This document shows positions 8,655 through 16,337 of a DNA stretch of 32,321 nt, piece by piece. Origin of the DNA: Nocardia thailandica NBRC 100428 (GTDB lineage: Bacteria > Actinomycetota > Actinomycetes > Mycobacteriales > Mycobacteriaceae). The position numbers and the translations under genes are program-made. Where the stretch lies: assembly GCF_000308795.1 (NCBI RefSeq), contig NZ_BAGK01000190.1:1-32321 (forward strand). The letters are read 5' to 3'. Within the stretch, counting starts at the first letter, position 1; every line of letters begins with the position of its first letter. The notes beneath the pieces are model-generated. The model was not told where the DNA came from and searched no databases. It saw nothing but the letters and a program-made list of their open reading frames with translations.

Positions 8655-8867
8655 ATGACCACCACCCGCGGCCCCGTGTCCTACTTCCCGGCCATCGAGG
8701 AGAAGTACGGCAGGCCCGTCGCCGAATGGCTTGCCGTGCTGGCCGACTCGGGGCTCGGCAAGCAGGGCGAACTGGTCGCCCTGCTGAAGAACGACCACGC
8801 CGTGGGGCACGGTCACGCCACGGCGCTCGCCGCCTACCACCTGCATCCGGAGAAGTGGGCCCGCTGA
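8655..8867 (+). CDS. Small DUF4287 family protein
   Basis: 70 residues from ATG 8655 with ribosome-binding site AAGGAG (8644-8649). The sequence (SYFPAIEEKYGRPVAEW ... LKNDHAVGHGHATALAAYH) matches the family I know as DUF4287, a small soluble domain common in actinobacteria and often near DUF5655. The KxxH(x)2GHGHA region is its conserved signature. It has no signal peptide or membrane segment, so it is cytoplasmic. The function is not known. It is separated from the kinase operon by 83 nt, in which I see no clear promoter, so co-transcription is possible. The following 106 nt to the sensor kinase contain a short inverted repeat (GGCAC-GGC-GTGCC, 8913-8925). Confidence 0.85.
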   Translation: MTTTRGPVSYFPAIEEKYGRPVAEWLAVLADSGLGKQGELVALLKNDHAVGHGHATALAAYHLHPEKWAR

Positions 8868-8973
8868 CCCGGCGGCGGCGCGCGCCACCGGTCGCTCGGT
8901 TCATCCGCGCGCGGCACGGCGTGCCAGTCGGTATCGTCACCTGGCGCGAGTTCGCGGGTGGTGAGGAGTCGAT

Positions 8974-10536
8974 GTGCGGCGGACAGGCCTTTCGCTGGCC
9001 GGCCAGGCGTTCGTCTGGCAGCTCGTCGTGCTCGCGCTGATGATCGGCGCGGGCACCGCGTTGGCCGTGCTCGACGCCCGCCACGACAACGACCGCACCG
9101 TCGAACACCAGGTGCGCGACGTGGCCGTCAGCGTGGCCAGGGCGCCGTCCACGGTCGACGCGGTGCAGTCGCCGGATCCGACCGCGGCGCTGCAACCGGT
9201 CACCGAGTCCATCCGGCGCGACACGGGGATGGACTTCATCGTGGTCATGGCGCCGGACCGCACCCGGTTCACCCACACCAATCCCCAGCAGATCGGCCAG
9301 CCCTTCAGCGGCAGCATCGACCGGGCGCTGTCCGGGGAGACCTTCACCGAGACGTTCACCGGGTCGCTGGGGTCCTCGATCCGCGCGGTCACCCCGGTCT
9401 ACGGGGACGACGACGGCGTGGTCGCGCTGGTCGCGGCCGGGGTCACCCGGGCCAGGATCAGCGATCAGCTCGCCGGCCAGCTCCCGCTCATCCTGACCGT
9501 CGGCGCGGCGGGCCTCGCCCTCGCGAGCGGCTCGTCATTCCTGCTCAGCCGCCGGCTGCGCCGCCAGACCCACGGCCTCGCCCCGGCCGAGCTGCGCGCG
9601 CTCTACGAACACCACGACGCGGTGCTGCACTCGGTGCACGAGGGCCTGGTGGTCTTCGGGCGCGGCTCGGACGCGGCCGAGGTGGTCAACGATCAGGCGC
9701 GGCTGCTGCTCGACCTGCCCGCCGGGCCCGTCCGCCGGGCGGACCTGCCGCTGTCGATCCGGCGGCTGCGGCCGGGCGCGGTCGTCCGCGACGAAACCCA
9801 CGTCACCACCGAACGGGTGCTGCTGGTCAACCAGGACGTGGTCACCTGGGAGGGCCGACCGGTCGGCACCGTGCTGACCCTGCGCGACCAGACCGAGCTG
9901 CGCGACGTGCTCGGCGAGCTGGACTCGGTGCGCCGTTTCGCCGAGTCGCTGCGCGCCCAGGCGCACGAGGCGGCCAACCGGCTGCACACGGTGGTCACCA
10001 TGGTCGAGCTGGGCCGGCCGGCCGAGGCGGTCTCCTTCGCCACCGCCGAGCTGGAGCTGTCCCAGGCCCTGATCGACCGGCTGCTCTCGGCCGTCGAGGA
10101 CCCCGCCCTCGCCGCGCTGCTGCTCGGCAAGATCAATCAGGCCGCCGAACGCGGCGTCGCGCTCACCGTCACCGCCGACACCGCGCTGGATTCCACCGCG
10201 CCGCTGTCGGCCCACGAGGCGGTGACCCTGGTGGGCAATCTCGTCGACAACGCGATCGACGCCGCCGCGCGCAGCGCCGACCGCACGGTCACGGTGACCG
10301 TGCGCCAGGAGGACACGCACCTGCTCGTCCGGGTCGCCGACAGCGGGCCCGGGATGTCCCCGGCGGTCTTCGCGCGCGCCGCCGAGCGCGGCTACACCAC
10401 CAAGTCCGATCACGCCGGCCTCGGGTTGGCCCTGGTCCACCGGCTGATCGACCGGTACGACGGCACCATCACCACCACGGCGGCTCCGCACAGCGCGGTG
10501 ACCGTCCGTATTCCCCGCAAGGAGGACATCGCGTGA
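8974..10536 (+). CDS. CitA/DcuS-type sensor histidine kinase
   Basis: 520 residues from GTG 8974, chosen for GAGGAG at 8963-8968. Layout: membrane helix at about 13-33; extracytoplasmic sensor domain at about 34-170 with TGMDFIVVMAPDRTRFTH and NPQQIGQPFSG, typical of dicarboxylate/citrate sensors; second helix at about 171-191; cytoplasmic PAS-like region at about 210-310; H-box with His331 (QAHEAANRLH); ATPase domain with N-box LVGNLVDNAIDAA, DSGPGM and GLGLAL. The protein should autophosphorylate on His331 in response to an organic acid and signal to the regulator encoded downstream. No citrate or dicarboxylate transporter or lyase gene is adjacent, so the target lies elsewhere. The gene ends in a GTGA that also starts a 27-codon open frame reaching the regulator. 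Confidence 0.93.
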   Translation: MRRTGLSLAGQAFVWQLVVLALMIGAGTALAVLDARHDNDRTVEHQVRDVAVSVARAPSTVDAVQSPDPTAALQPVTESIRRDTGMDFIVVMAPDRTRFTHTNPQQIGQPFSGSIDRALSGETFTETFTGSLGSSIRAVTPVYGDDDGVVALVAAGVTRARISDQLAGQLPLILTVGAAGLALASGSSFLLSRRLRRQTHGLAPAELRALYEHHDAVLHSVHEGLVVFGRGSDAAEVVNDQARLLLDLPAGPVRRADLPLSIRRLRPGAVVRDETHVTTERVLLVNQDVVTWEGRPVGTVLTLRDQTELRDVLGELDSVRRFAESLRAQAHEAANRLHTVVTMVELGRPAEAVSFATAELELSQALIDRLLSAVEDPALAALLLGKINQAAERGVALTVTADTALDSTAPLSAHEAVTLVGNLVDNAIDAAARSADRTVTVTVRQEDTHLLVRVADSGPGMSPAVFARAAERGYTTKSDHAGLGLALVHRLIDRYDGTITTTAAPHSAVTVRIPRKEDIA

Positions 10537-10616
10537 GCCAGCGGCTGCGACGGAACGACCGGCCCGGCGCCCCGGCGCGCGGGAACGGGACGAGCGCGGG
10601 CGAGGTGGCCGAGTGA
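10533..10616 (+). CDS. Possible 27-codon coupling open reading frame between sensor kinase and regulator
   Basis: GTG 10533 overlaps the sensor-kinase stop (GTGA) and has a near-ideal ribosome-binding site AAGGAGG (10519-10525) 7 nt upstream. The frame runs 27 codons to TGA 10614-10616, which overlaps the regulator start GTG 10613 (GTGA again). The regulator itself has only a weak ribosome-binding site (GAGG, 10602-10605) and no earlier in-frame start. The peptide (Arg-rich start, Gly/Ala/Pro-rich) matches no family. The arrangement suggests ribosomes are passed from kinase to regulator through this short frame. It may be translated only for coupling; a chance frame is possible. Confidence 0.35.
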   Translation: MSQRLRRNDRPGAPARGNGTSAGEVAE

Positions 10617-11341
10617 CCGGCAGCATCCGGGTGCTCATCGTCGAGGACGAACCGCTCATCGCCCAGGCGCACGCGGCCTATGTCGAGCGGATCGCGGGGT
10701 TCGAGCCGGAGGCCGTCGCGCACACCGGCCGCGACGCGCTGCGGCTGGCCGCCGACGCCGCCGCCGCGGGCAGCCCGTTCGACCTCGTGCTGCTCGACCT
10801 CGGCCTGCCCGACATGACCGGCCTCGAGGTGGCGGCCGCGCTCGGCGCGCACGCCGTGCGCCCGGACATCATCGCCATCACCTCCGCGCGGGAACTGGCC
10901 ATGGTGCGCAACGCCGTCGCGCACGGCGTGGTGCTGTATCTGCTCAAGCCGTTCACGTTCTCCGCCTTCCGCGACAAGCTCGAGCGCTACCGCGACTTCG
11001 CCACCGCCCTGCCCGAGGGCGAGGCGGCGCTGTCGCAGTACGACATCGACCGGGCCCTCGGCGCGCTGCGGACCACCGATCAGCGGGTGCTGGTGCCCAA
11101 GGGCGTCGTGCAGCACACCCTGGAGGAGATGTCGCGGGTGGTGCGCACCGCCGAGGCGGGCATCACCGCCACCGACGCGGCCGCCGCCGTCGGCGTCTCC
11201 CGGATCACCGCCTGGCGGTATCTGGAGAAGCTCGCCGACGACGGCCTGGCCGAGCGCCGCGCCGACTACGGCCGGGCGGGCAGGCCCAAGACCCGCTACC
11301 TGTGGCGGAGCAGGGCCGAGGGCGCTCAGCCGACCGGCTGA
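10613..11341 (+). CDS. CitB/DcuR-type response regulator
   Basis: 242 residues from GTG 10613. The receiver domain is at about 5-122: acidic pair Glu11-Asp12, phosphoacceptor Asp62 in LLDLGLPD, the conserved TS of ITSARE and Lys-Pro in LLKPF. A linker follows, then a C-terminal winged-helix region around ITATDAAAAVGVSRITAWRY with a basic GRAGRPKTRY tail. This is the layout of CitB/DpiA-type regulators that pair with CitA/DcuS kinases, and it sits 76 nt after such a kinase. It should bind DNA when phosphorylated; its targets are not visible here. Its last 16 nt overlap the 3' end of the oppositely oriented P450 gene, so the two transcripts are antisense at their ends. Confidence 0.92.
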   Translation: MTGSIRVLIVEDEPLIAQAHAAYVERIAGFEPEAVAHTGRDALRLAADAAAAGSPFDLVLLDLGLPDMTGLEVAAALGAHAVRPDIIAITSARELAMVRNAVAHGVVLYLLKPFTFSAFRDKLERYRDFATALPEGEAALSQYDIDRALGALRTTDQRVLVPKGVVQHTLEEMSRVVRTAEAGITATDAAAAVGVSRITAWRYLEKLADDGLAERRADYGRAGRPKTRYLWRSRAEGAQPTG

Positions 11342-12630
11342 GGAACCGACGCGTCGCGCCCGAGCCGCACCGGCAGGTGCTCGAAACCGTGCAGGGTGAA
11401 CAGTTTCCGGCGCCGCGGCGCGCCCTCGACGCGCAGGTCGGGGAAGCGGGTGTACAGCGCGCGCAACGCGTGTTCGGCCTCCATCCTGGCCAGGCTCGCG
11501 CCGAGGCAGGCGTGCACCCCGTTGCTGAATCCCAGGTGTTCCCTGGCGTTGTCGCGGGTGACGTCGAAGCGGTCGGGCTCGGCGAACACGGCCGGATCGC
11601 GGTTGGCGCCCGCCAGCGACAGGATGATCGTCGAGTCCGCGCCCACCCGGACGCCGCCGATCTCCACCGGCTCCATGGCCCGGCGCGCGGTGGTCTGCAC
11701 CGGCGGGTCGAACCGCATGGTCTCCTCGACCGCGTTGCGCCACAGGTCGGGGTCCTCGCGCAGCAGCGCCCGCTGGTCCGGGCGCGCCGACAGCGCCGCC
11801 ACCGCGTTGCCGATCAGATTGACCGTGGTCTCGAAGCCCGCGCCCATCAGCAGGCTCGCGTTGGCGAGCAGTTCGTCGGTGGTGAGGTCGTTCTCGGTGA
11901 CCACCGTGGACAGGATGTCCTCGCCGGGTGCGCGGCGCAGCTTCTCGATGTGGGCGGTGAGGTAGGCGTTCATCGGTTCGATGGCCCGCATGGCCCGCCG
12001 GTAGGAGCCCCAGCCGATGCCGATGTCGAGCAGCGGGGTGATGTTGTCGCCCCACCGCAGGAACAGGTCGCGGTCGGCCTGGGGGAAGCCGAGCATCTCG
12101 GCGATGATGGCGATGGGCAGGCGCGCGGCGTAGTCGCCGATCAGGTCGGCGGTCGGCGCGGCGGCCATCCCGTCGAGCAGTTCCTCGGTGACCGACTCCA
12201 CCCGGTCGCGCAGCCGGGCGATGGCGCGCGGGGTGAAGGCCGAGGAGACCGGCTTGCGCATGCGTGTGTGCTCCGGCGCGTCGATGACCAGCATCGACGG
12301 CGCCTCGACCGGGTTGGGCGGGACGACGACGCTCTCGGCCCGGCTCCGCAGGAACCGCGGCGCCTCCGGCGGCACCGGCATCCGGACGCCGAACCGGTTG
12401 TCGCGCAGGATCGTCCGGACCAGGCCGTGGTCGAAGGCGACCCACGACACCGGGGTGCGCACCAATCCGCCGTCGCCGCGCAGTGATTCGATCAGCGGGT
12501 ACGGATCGTGCAGCCCCTCACGGCCGTTGAGCAGCCGGGCGAAGGGGTCGCGCCGCACGATGTGGGTCCGCAGCAGCAGGCGCGCCGCGCCGTGCTCGGC
12601 CACCCACCTCCACCAGTAGTCGGGTGCCAT
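11326..12630 (-). CDS. Cytochrome P450 (bacterial class I type)
   Basis: 434 residues starting at ATG 12630 (MAPDYWW), chosen because GAGGGGGAG lies just upstream; an in-frame start 66 nt further out has no such site. Landmarks: C-helix region HTRMRKPVSSAFTPR; oxygen-activation motif GAGFETT (263-269); ExxR at Glu303-Arg306; heme-binding FSNGVHACLG with Cys375. It is a soluble heme monooxygenase needing ferredoxin and a reductase, neither of which is encoded nearby. The substrate cannot be read from sequence. It overlaps the response-regulator gene by 16 nt at the 3' end. It follows the TIGR03089 gene by 103 nt and probably has its own promoter. Confidence 0.95.
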   Translation of the reverse strand: MAPDYWWRWVAEHGAARLLLRTHIVRRDPFARLLNGREGLHDPYPLIESLRGDGGLVRTPVSWVAFDHGLVRTILRDNRFGVRMPVPPEAPRFLRSRAESVVVPPNPVEAPSMLVIDAPEHTRMRKPVSSAFTPRAIARLRDRVESVTEELLDGMAAAPTADLIGDYAARLPIAIIAEMLGFPQADRDLFLRWGDNITPLLDIGIGWGSYRRAMRAIEPMNAYLTAHIEKLRRAPGEDILSTVVTENDLTTDELLANASLLMGAGFETTVNLIGNAVAALSARPDQRALLREDPDLWRNAVEETMRFDPPVQTTARRAMEPVEIGGVRVGADSTIILSLAGANRDPAVFAEPDRFDVTRDNAREHLGFSNGVHACLGASLARMEAEHALRALYTRFPDLRVEGAPRRRKLFTLHGFEHLPVRLGRDASVPQPVG

Positions 12631-12664
12631 CGCTCCCCCTCGTCCGCTCGGAAGTGTCGTTCCC

Positions 12665-12693
12665 ACCCTACGGACCGCCCACGTGACGGGGAA
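12665..12693 (-). promoter_or_regulatory. Putative P450 promoter
   Basis: On the minus strand TAGGGT (12670-12665) fits the actinobacterial -10 pattern TAnnnT. TTCCCC (12693-12688), a weak -35, lies 17 nt before it. A transcript would begin near 12658 and give a leader of about 28 nt carrying the GAGGGGGAG ribosome-binding site. It is supported by spacing only. Confidence 0.4.
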
Positions 12694-12713
12694 CACACTC
12701 GAGACGGATCCCG

Positions 12714-12733
12714 CCTCCTACCGCGGTAGGAGG
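12714..12733. promoter_or_regulatory. 20-bp perfect palindrome upstream of P450 (operator candidate)
   Basis: CCTCCTACCGCGGTAGGAGG is a perfect inverted repeat with no loop. It touches the stop codon of the TIGR03089 gene and lies about 20 bp upstream of the putative P450 -35. Two-fold symmetry without a spacer and without a following T-run favours a binding site for a dimeric regulator over a terminator, although a terminator for the upstream gene cannot be excluded. Confidence 0.5.
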
Positions 12734-13444
12734 TCAGCGGCGGACGGTGACCCGTTCCGTGGTGACGCGATGGTCGACCGCCGCCGGGTCCTGGTTGACC
12801 ACCTGCACCAGCGCGGCGCCCGCGGCGAGCACGGCCAGGTACCCGTCGACCAGTTCGGCGGCGGTGTCCCACGGGGTGGCCGAGAGCACCCGGTCGCCCT
12901 CGGAGATGCCCTGCGCCGAGGCCGAGCGGCGCGCGGCGGCGAGGACCTCGGCGACGCTGCCGCCGTCCAGGGCCGCGCCGGCGCCCGCGGGGAGGAACTG
13001 GTCGCCGTGTACCCGCACGGCGGTCGCGAAGTCGGTGACGCCCACCGGCACGTCGCGGACCGGGGTGCCCATGGCGTCCAGCGACAGCACCGCGACCTCG
13101 GGGTTGTCGGCGTCGTCGAGGGCGTCGGGGGTGACCAGGGCCAGGTCGGCGTCGGGATCGAGGCCGAGGACGACCTCGGTGCCCGCCCACCAGCAGCCGA
13201 GCAGGACCGCGGCGGTCTGCCAGTGCGCGGGCAGGGCGACCGCGACCCGCGCGCCGGGGCTGAGCGCGAACTCGTCGCGCAGCAGGTTGGCGGTCTTGGC
13301 CGCCCAGTTGGCCAGGGTCAGGCCCGAGAGTTCGATCCGGGCGCCGGTCGCGTCGTCGTACCAGGTGACGCGCGGTCCGGCCGGGTCGCGCTCCAGGATC
13401 GGATCGAGCAGGGCTTCGGTCAGGGTCGTGTTCAGCTCACGCAT
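12734..13444 (-). CDS. TIGR03089 family protein
   Basis: 236 residues from ATG 13444. The sequence (MRELNTTLTEALLDPIL ... WYDDATGARIELS ... TLANWAAKTANLL ... PAHWQTAAVLLGCWWAG) corresponds to the short actinobacterial family I recognise as TIGR03089. It resembles the N-terminal part of acyl-CoA ligase/AMP-binding enzymes but lacks their adenylate-forming core, so it is unlikely to be an active ligase. It lies 3 nt after the LCP gene, as in M. tuberculosis (Rv3267-Rv3268), indicating an operon. A role linked to envelope assembly is inferred from that conserved pairing only. The start region is a 16-bp near-duplicate of the end of the LCP gene. Confidence 0.85.
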   Translation of the reverse strand: MRELNTTLTEALLDPILERDPAGPRVTWYDDATGARIELSGLTLANWAAKTANLLRDEFALSPGARVAVALPAHWQTAAVLLGCWWAGTEVVLGLDPDADLALVTPDALDDADNPEVAVLSLDAMGTPVRDVPVGVTDFATAVRVHGDQFLPAGAGAALDGGSVAEVLAAARRSASAQGISEGDRVLSATPWDTAAELVDGYLAVLAAGAALVQVVNQDPAAVDHRVTTERVTVRR

Positions 13445-13462
13445 GGTTCAGTTCACGCATTT
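13431..13462 (-). repeat. 16-bp tandem duplication at the LCP/TIGR03089 junction
   Basis: On the minus strand ATGCGTGAACTGAACC is followed at once by ATGCGTGAGCTGAACA. The second copy is the start of the TIGR03089 gene. The first forms the last codons and stop of the LCP gene in another frame. The two copies differ at two of 16 bases, consistent with a small duplication that created the present C-terminus of the LCP protein. Confidence 0.7.
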
Positions 13463-14902
13463 CGGTCCGTTCTGGCCTGCGTCGATCGGTGGGGCGGGCG
13501 GCACGGGCGTCGCTGTCGCCGCCGAGGTCGCACCGAAGTCGAACATCCCGGCGGCGGCCGAGCCCGGACCAGAATAATCGCTCGCCAGCACCACGCCGAC
13601 GGTATCGGCGGACAGTGACGTATCGGCGACCACGCTGAGACCACCCAGTGCCTCGGCGACCGCCTTCGCTTTCGGATCGGCCGCGTCGGCGGCCAGCACC
13701 CGGCTCGACGACACCGAGCCTCCCGTGTAGTTCCCCACGAGTCCCTCGCGGAAACCCTTGCCGGTCAGCACGGCCGAGACCTTGCCCGCCAGGCCCGCGG
13801 TGCCGCCCGCGTTGAACACGCTCACCGTCACCGTCGACGGGTCGACCCGGGGCCCGTCGTCGCCCTTCTTCTCGTCGCCGACCAGGCCAGCCACGTAGTT
13901 GTGCACGGCCTTGCGGTCCACCCGCACCACCGACTCGCCGTCGGTGGTCATGCTGTTGAGGTCGGCGACCGGGATCGTCTCGAACTGCACGCGGCCGCCG
14001 GACAGGTCCTTGAGCTGCTGGAGGAAGGCCAGCACGTCCCAGTCCTCGTCCAGCACCACGGTGCGGCCGACCGCGTCGCTGATCTGCTGGAGTTTGCCGG
14101 GACTGCTGAGGGTCTTGGCGGTCAGCATCTGGCCGACCAGCTGGGCCATGAACACCTGCTGCCGCACGATCCGGTCCAGGTCGCCGCGGGGCAGGTCGTG
14201 GCGCTGGCGCACGAAGCTCAGCGCCTGCGGGCCGTCGAGGCGCTGGCGGCCCGCGGGGAAGTCCGCGCCCGACATCCATTCGTCGACGGCGTTGTTCAGG
14301 CACACCTCGACCCCGCCGACGGCGTCGGTGAGCAGCACGAAGCCGAGCAGGCTGACCTCGGCGTAGTGGTCGACCTTGATGCCGGTGAGGTCCGCGACCG
14401 AGCCGATGAGCGCCTTGCGGCCCGCCTGGGTGGACTCGCGTTCGGCGTCGGCCTCGGATCGGCCCTGGGCCAGCAGCTTGGCGCGCTGGGTCTCCTTGGT
14501 CGACCCGTAGGCGGAGTTGATCTTGGCCTTGCCCTGGCCGGGCACGTCGACGTAGGAGTCGCGGGGGATGGAGATCGCGGTGGCCGAGCGCCCGTCGTTG
14601 GGGACGCGGACCAGCACGATGGTGTCGGTGTTGGTGCCGACCTCGTCGCCGGCGTGCAGCATGGCCCGTTCGGCGCTGGTCAGCGGGTTGCCGTGCGCGT
14701 CGGTGCGCGAGTCGACGCCGACGAGCAGGATGTCGACCGCGCCGTCGGCGGTCCCGCCGAGGCCGAGGCCGCCGATGCGCTCGATGTTGGAGATCAGGCC
14801 GTCGACGCTGCGCCAGGCGAATCCGGTGAGGACCAGGACCAGCACAGCCGAGATCGCGACCATCAGTCTGACCGGGCTGACGGAACTCCTCGGCTGTGTC
14901 AC
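13448..14902 (-). CDS. LytR-CpsA-Psr (LCP) family cell-wall polymer ligase with LytR C-terminal domain
   Basis: 484 residues from GTG 14902, chosen because GAGAGGGAG sits just upstream and it places a single membrane helix (about 11-31) near the N-terminus. The extracytoplasmic LCP domain, about 55-300, shows DILLVGVDSR, NTDTIVLVRV, SIPRDSYVDV (Arg114, Asp115), LTDAVGGVEVCLNNAVD and FVRQRHDLPRGDLDRIVRQQ, the arginines that bind the lipid pyrophosphate. A LytR_C domain follows at about 365-455 (TVTVSVFNAGG). In mycobacteria the syntenic protein (Rv3267, Lcp1) joins arabinogalactan to peptidoglycan, and the same role is likely here. It is divergent from rmlD across 192 nt that must hold both promoters. 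The C-terminal tail (KCVN) appears to come from the junction duplication. Confidence 0.93.
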   Translation of the reverse strand: MTQPRSSVSPVRLMVAISAVLVLVLTGFAWRSVDGLISNIERIGGLGLGGTADGAVDILLVGVDSRTDAHGNPLTSAERAMLHAGDEVGTNTDTIVLVRVPNDGRSATAISIPRDSYVDVPGQGKAKINSAYGSTKETQRAKLLAQGRSEADAERESTQAGRKALIGSVADLTGIKVDHYAEVSLLGFVLLTDAVGGVEVCLNNAVDEWMSGADFPAGRQRLDGPQALSFVRQRHDLPRGDLDRIVRQQVFMAQLVGQMLTAKTLSSPGKLQQISDAVGRTVVLDEDWDVLAFLQQLKDLSGGRVQFETIPVADLNSMTTDGESVVRVDRKAVHNYVAGLVGDEKKGDDGPRVDPSTVTVSVFNAGGTAGLAGKVSAVLTGKGFREGLVGNYTGGSVSSSRVLAADAADPKAKAVAEALGGLSVVADTSLSADTVGVVLASDYSGPGSAAAGMFDFGATSAATATPVPPAPPIDAGQNGPKCVN

Positions 14903-15094
14903 GCTGCGCTCCCTCTCGACGAACCCGGCGCGGTGTGCGCGCCTTCCCCCGGCCGGACCACCGTCGGCAACCTCCGGCAAATCCACCAGCAGTATTGCCC
15001 GGCCCCGTCCCCACCAACCGGATGTGCACAGGCTAACCAACAGTTACCACGGACGCCCCCAACCGCAGGTGTTGCGGCGTGCCAGACTTGCCGC

Positions 15095-15976
15095 GTGCAC
15101 GCCGAATCCCCCGCGCCCGCCCGCCTGCTCGTCACCGGCGCCCACGGCCTGCTGGGCCGCGAGATCCTGCGCCTGGCGCCGACGGCGATCGGACTCGGCC
15201 GCGCCGAACTCGACATCACCGATCGCGCCGCCGCGCGCGCCCTGCTGCGCGCGGGCGACGTCGTCGTCAACTGCGCGGCCTACACCGCCGTCGACGCCGC
15301 CGAGACCGATCGCGCCGCGGCGTTCGCCGTCAACGCCGACGGGCCCGCCGCCCTGGCGGACGCGTGCGCGGACACCGGCGCGCGGCTGATCCACCTCTCC
15401 ACCGACTACGTCTTCCCCGGCACCGCGCAGCGTCCCTACGAGACCACCGACCCCACCGGCCCGGTCACCGTCTACGGCGCCTCGAAGCTGGCGGGCGAGC
15501 GGGCCGTGCTCGATCGCGCGCCCGCCGCGCACGTCGTGCGCACGGCCTGGGTGTATACCGGGGTGACCGGCGATTTCGTCGCCACCATGCGCCGGCTGGA
15601 GGCCACCCGCGACACGATCTCCGTCGTCGACGACCAGCGCGGCTCCCCCACCGCCGCACCGGATCTCGCCGCCGCGCTGCTCGACCTGGCCGCCCGCCCC
15701 GGCGCCCCGCGCCTGCTGCACGCCACCAACGCGGGCGAGGCCACCTGGTACGACCTGGCCCGCGCCGTGTTCATCGAACTCGGCGCCGACCCCGAGCGCG
15801 TCCACCCCTGCGACTCGGCCGCCTTCCCGAGACCCGCTCCGCGCCCGGCCTATTCGGTCCTCTCCCCCGCGAGCTGGATCGACGCGGGCCTGACCCCCCT
15901 GCGCCCGTGGCGGGAAGCACTGACCGCGACCCTGCGGCGGACCGCAGATCCCAGCGAACACGCCGGAAACCCGTAG
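15095..15976 (+). CDS. rmlD: dTDP-4-dehydrorhamnose reductase
   Basis: 293 residues from GTG 15095. The Rossmann fold of the short-chain dehydrogenase type has nucleotide motif TGAHGLLG (14-21), active-site STDYVF (Thr103) and Tyr127-xxx-Lys131 in VYGASKLAGE. It carries out the last step of dTDP-L-rhamnose synthesis, NADPH-dependent reduction of dTDP-6-deoxy-L-lyxo-4-hexulose. Its length is normal for RmlD. Divergent from the LCP gene and followed, after 451 nt of repeats, by wbbL and the GDP-mannose pyrophosphorylase gene, it fits the conserved rhamnosyl-linker block. There is no clear ribosome-binding site. CAGACT (15083-15088) sits 6 nt before the start and could be a -10 of a leaderless transcript, though it lacks the first T. 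Confidence 0.95.
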   Translation: MHAESPAPARLLVTGAHGLLGREILRLAPTAIGLGRAELDITDRAAARALLRAGDVVVNCAAYTAVDAAETDRAAAFAVNADGPAALADACADTGARLIHLSTDYVFPGTAQRPYETTDPTGPVTVYGASKLAGERAVLDRAPAAHVVRTAWVYTGVTGDFVATMRRLEATRDTISVVDDQRGSPTAAPDLAAALLDLAARPGAPRLLHATNAGEATWYDLARAVFIELGADPERVHPCDSAAFPRPAPRPAYSVLSPASWIDAGLTPLRPWREALTATLRRTADPSEHAGNP

Positions 15977-16243
15977 TGCCACAAGCACCCCCACCACCCC
16001 GCGAGGCCCCGACACACCGCACACCGCGCCACCGACACCCACGCCATCGCGCACAGACCACCGAGGTGCGCACCCGGTCGCACGCCGCAGCACCCACACA
16101 GTTCGCCAACACCCGAGCGCCCGCACAGACCGACGACCCGAAGCACCCACACAAACCGACGACCCGAAGCACCCCGCCCAGGCCGACGCCACCGAAAGCG
16201 CCCCGCACAGGCCGACCCCGAGGAGGCCGCCCGCGCAGCGGGC
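15977..16243 (+). repeat. Non-coding, A/C-rich stretch with short direct repeats
   Basis: No gene is evident between rmlD and wbbL. This first part is strikingly poor in T on the + strand and full of CACCC, CACAC and CCGAAGCACC words. ACCGACGACCCGAAGCACCC occurs at 16129-16148 and again at 16155-16174 (20 of 20 bases, period 26). GCAGCACCCACACAG-type words recur nearby. A small hairpin GCCCGC-GCA-GCGGGC lies at 16229-16243. Frames open on either strand show only biased composition and no family features. Confidence 0.7.
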
Positions 16244-16335
16244 GTCGCGCCCGTCCCGTCGAAAAGCGGAGCGAGACAAAGCGCCGAAGGCGCGAGTATC
16301 GCTCCGCTTTTCGACGGGACACAAGGGGGCGCGAC
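16244..16335. repeat. Large nested inverted repeat between rmlD and wbbL
   Basis: The outer arms are GTCGCGCCC (16244-16252) and GGGCGCGAC (16327-16335). The inner perfect 22-bp arms are 16253-16274 and 16299-16320 (starting GTCCCGTCGAAAAGCGG). The 24-nt loop itself contains a hairpin GCGCC-GAA-GGCGC (16281-16293). On the right only ACAAGG interrupts between inner and outer arms. As RNA this gives a very stable multi-level hairpin; it lacks a T-run on either side. It may be a dispersed palindromic element or a strong transcription barrier. Confidence 0.85.
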
Positions 16336-16337
16336 CC

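Noticed and set aside
12734..13444. Functional acyl-CoA ligase
   Set aside because: It has only a short N-terminal resemblance to AMP-binding enzymes and lacks the P-loop-like and adenylation motifs; treated as the TIGR03089 family of unknown role.
13901..15094. Upstream extension of the rmlD frame across the LCP gene
   Set aside because: This part is antisense to the LCP gene, whose motifs are unmistakable. RmlD homology begins only at about GTG 15095.
16253..16320. Simple rho-independent terminator
   Set aside because: The stem is strong, but there is no T-run on either side and a hairpin is nested in the loop, so a classic terminator is not supported; it is recorded as an inverted repeat.
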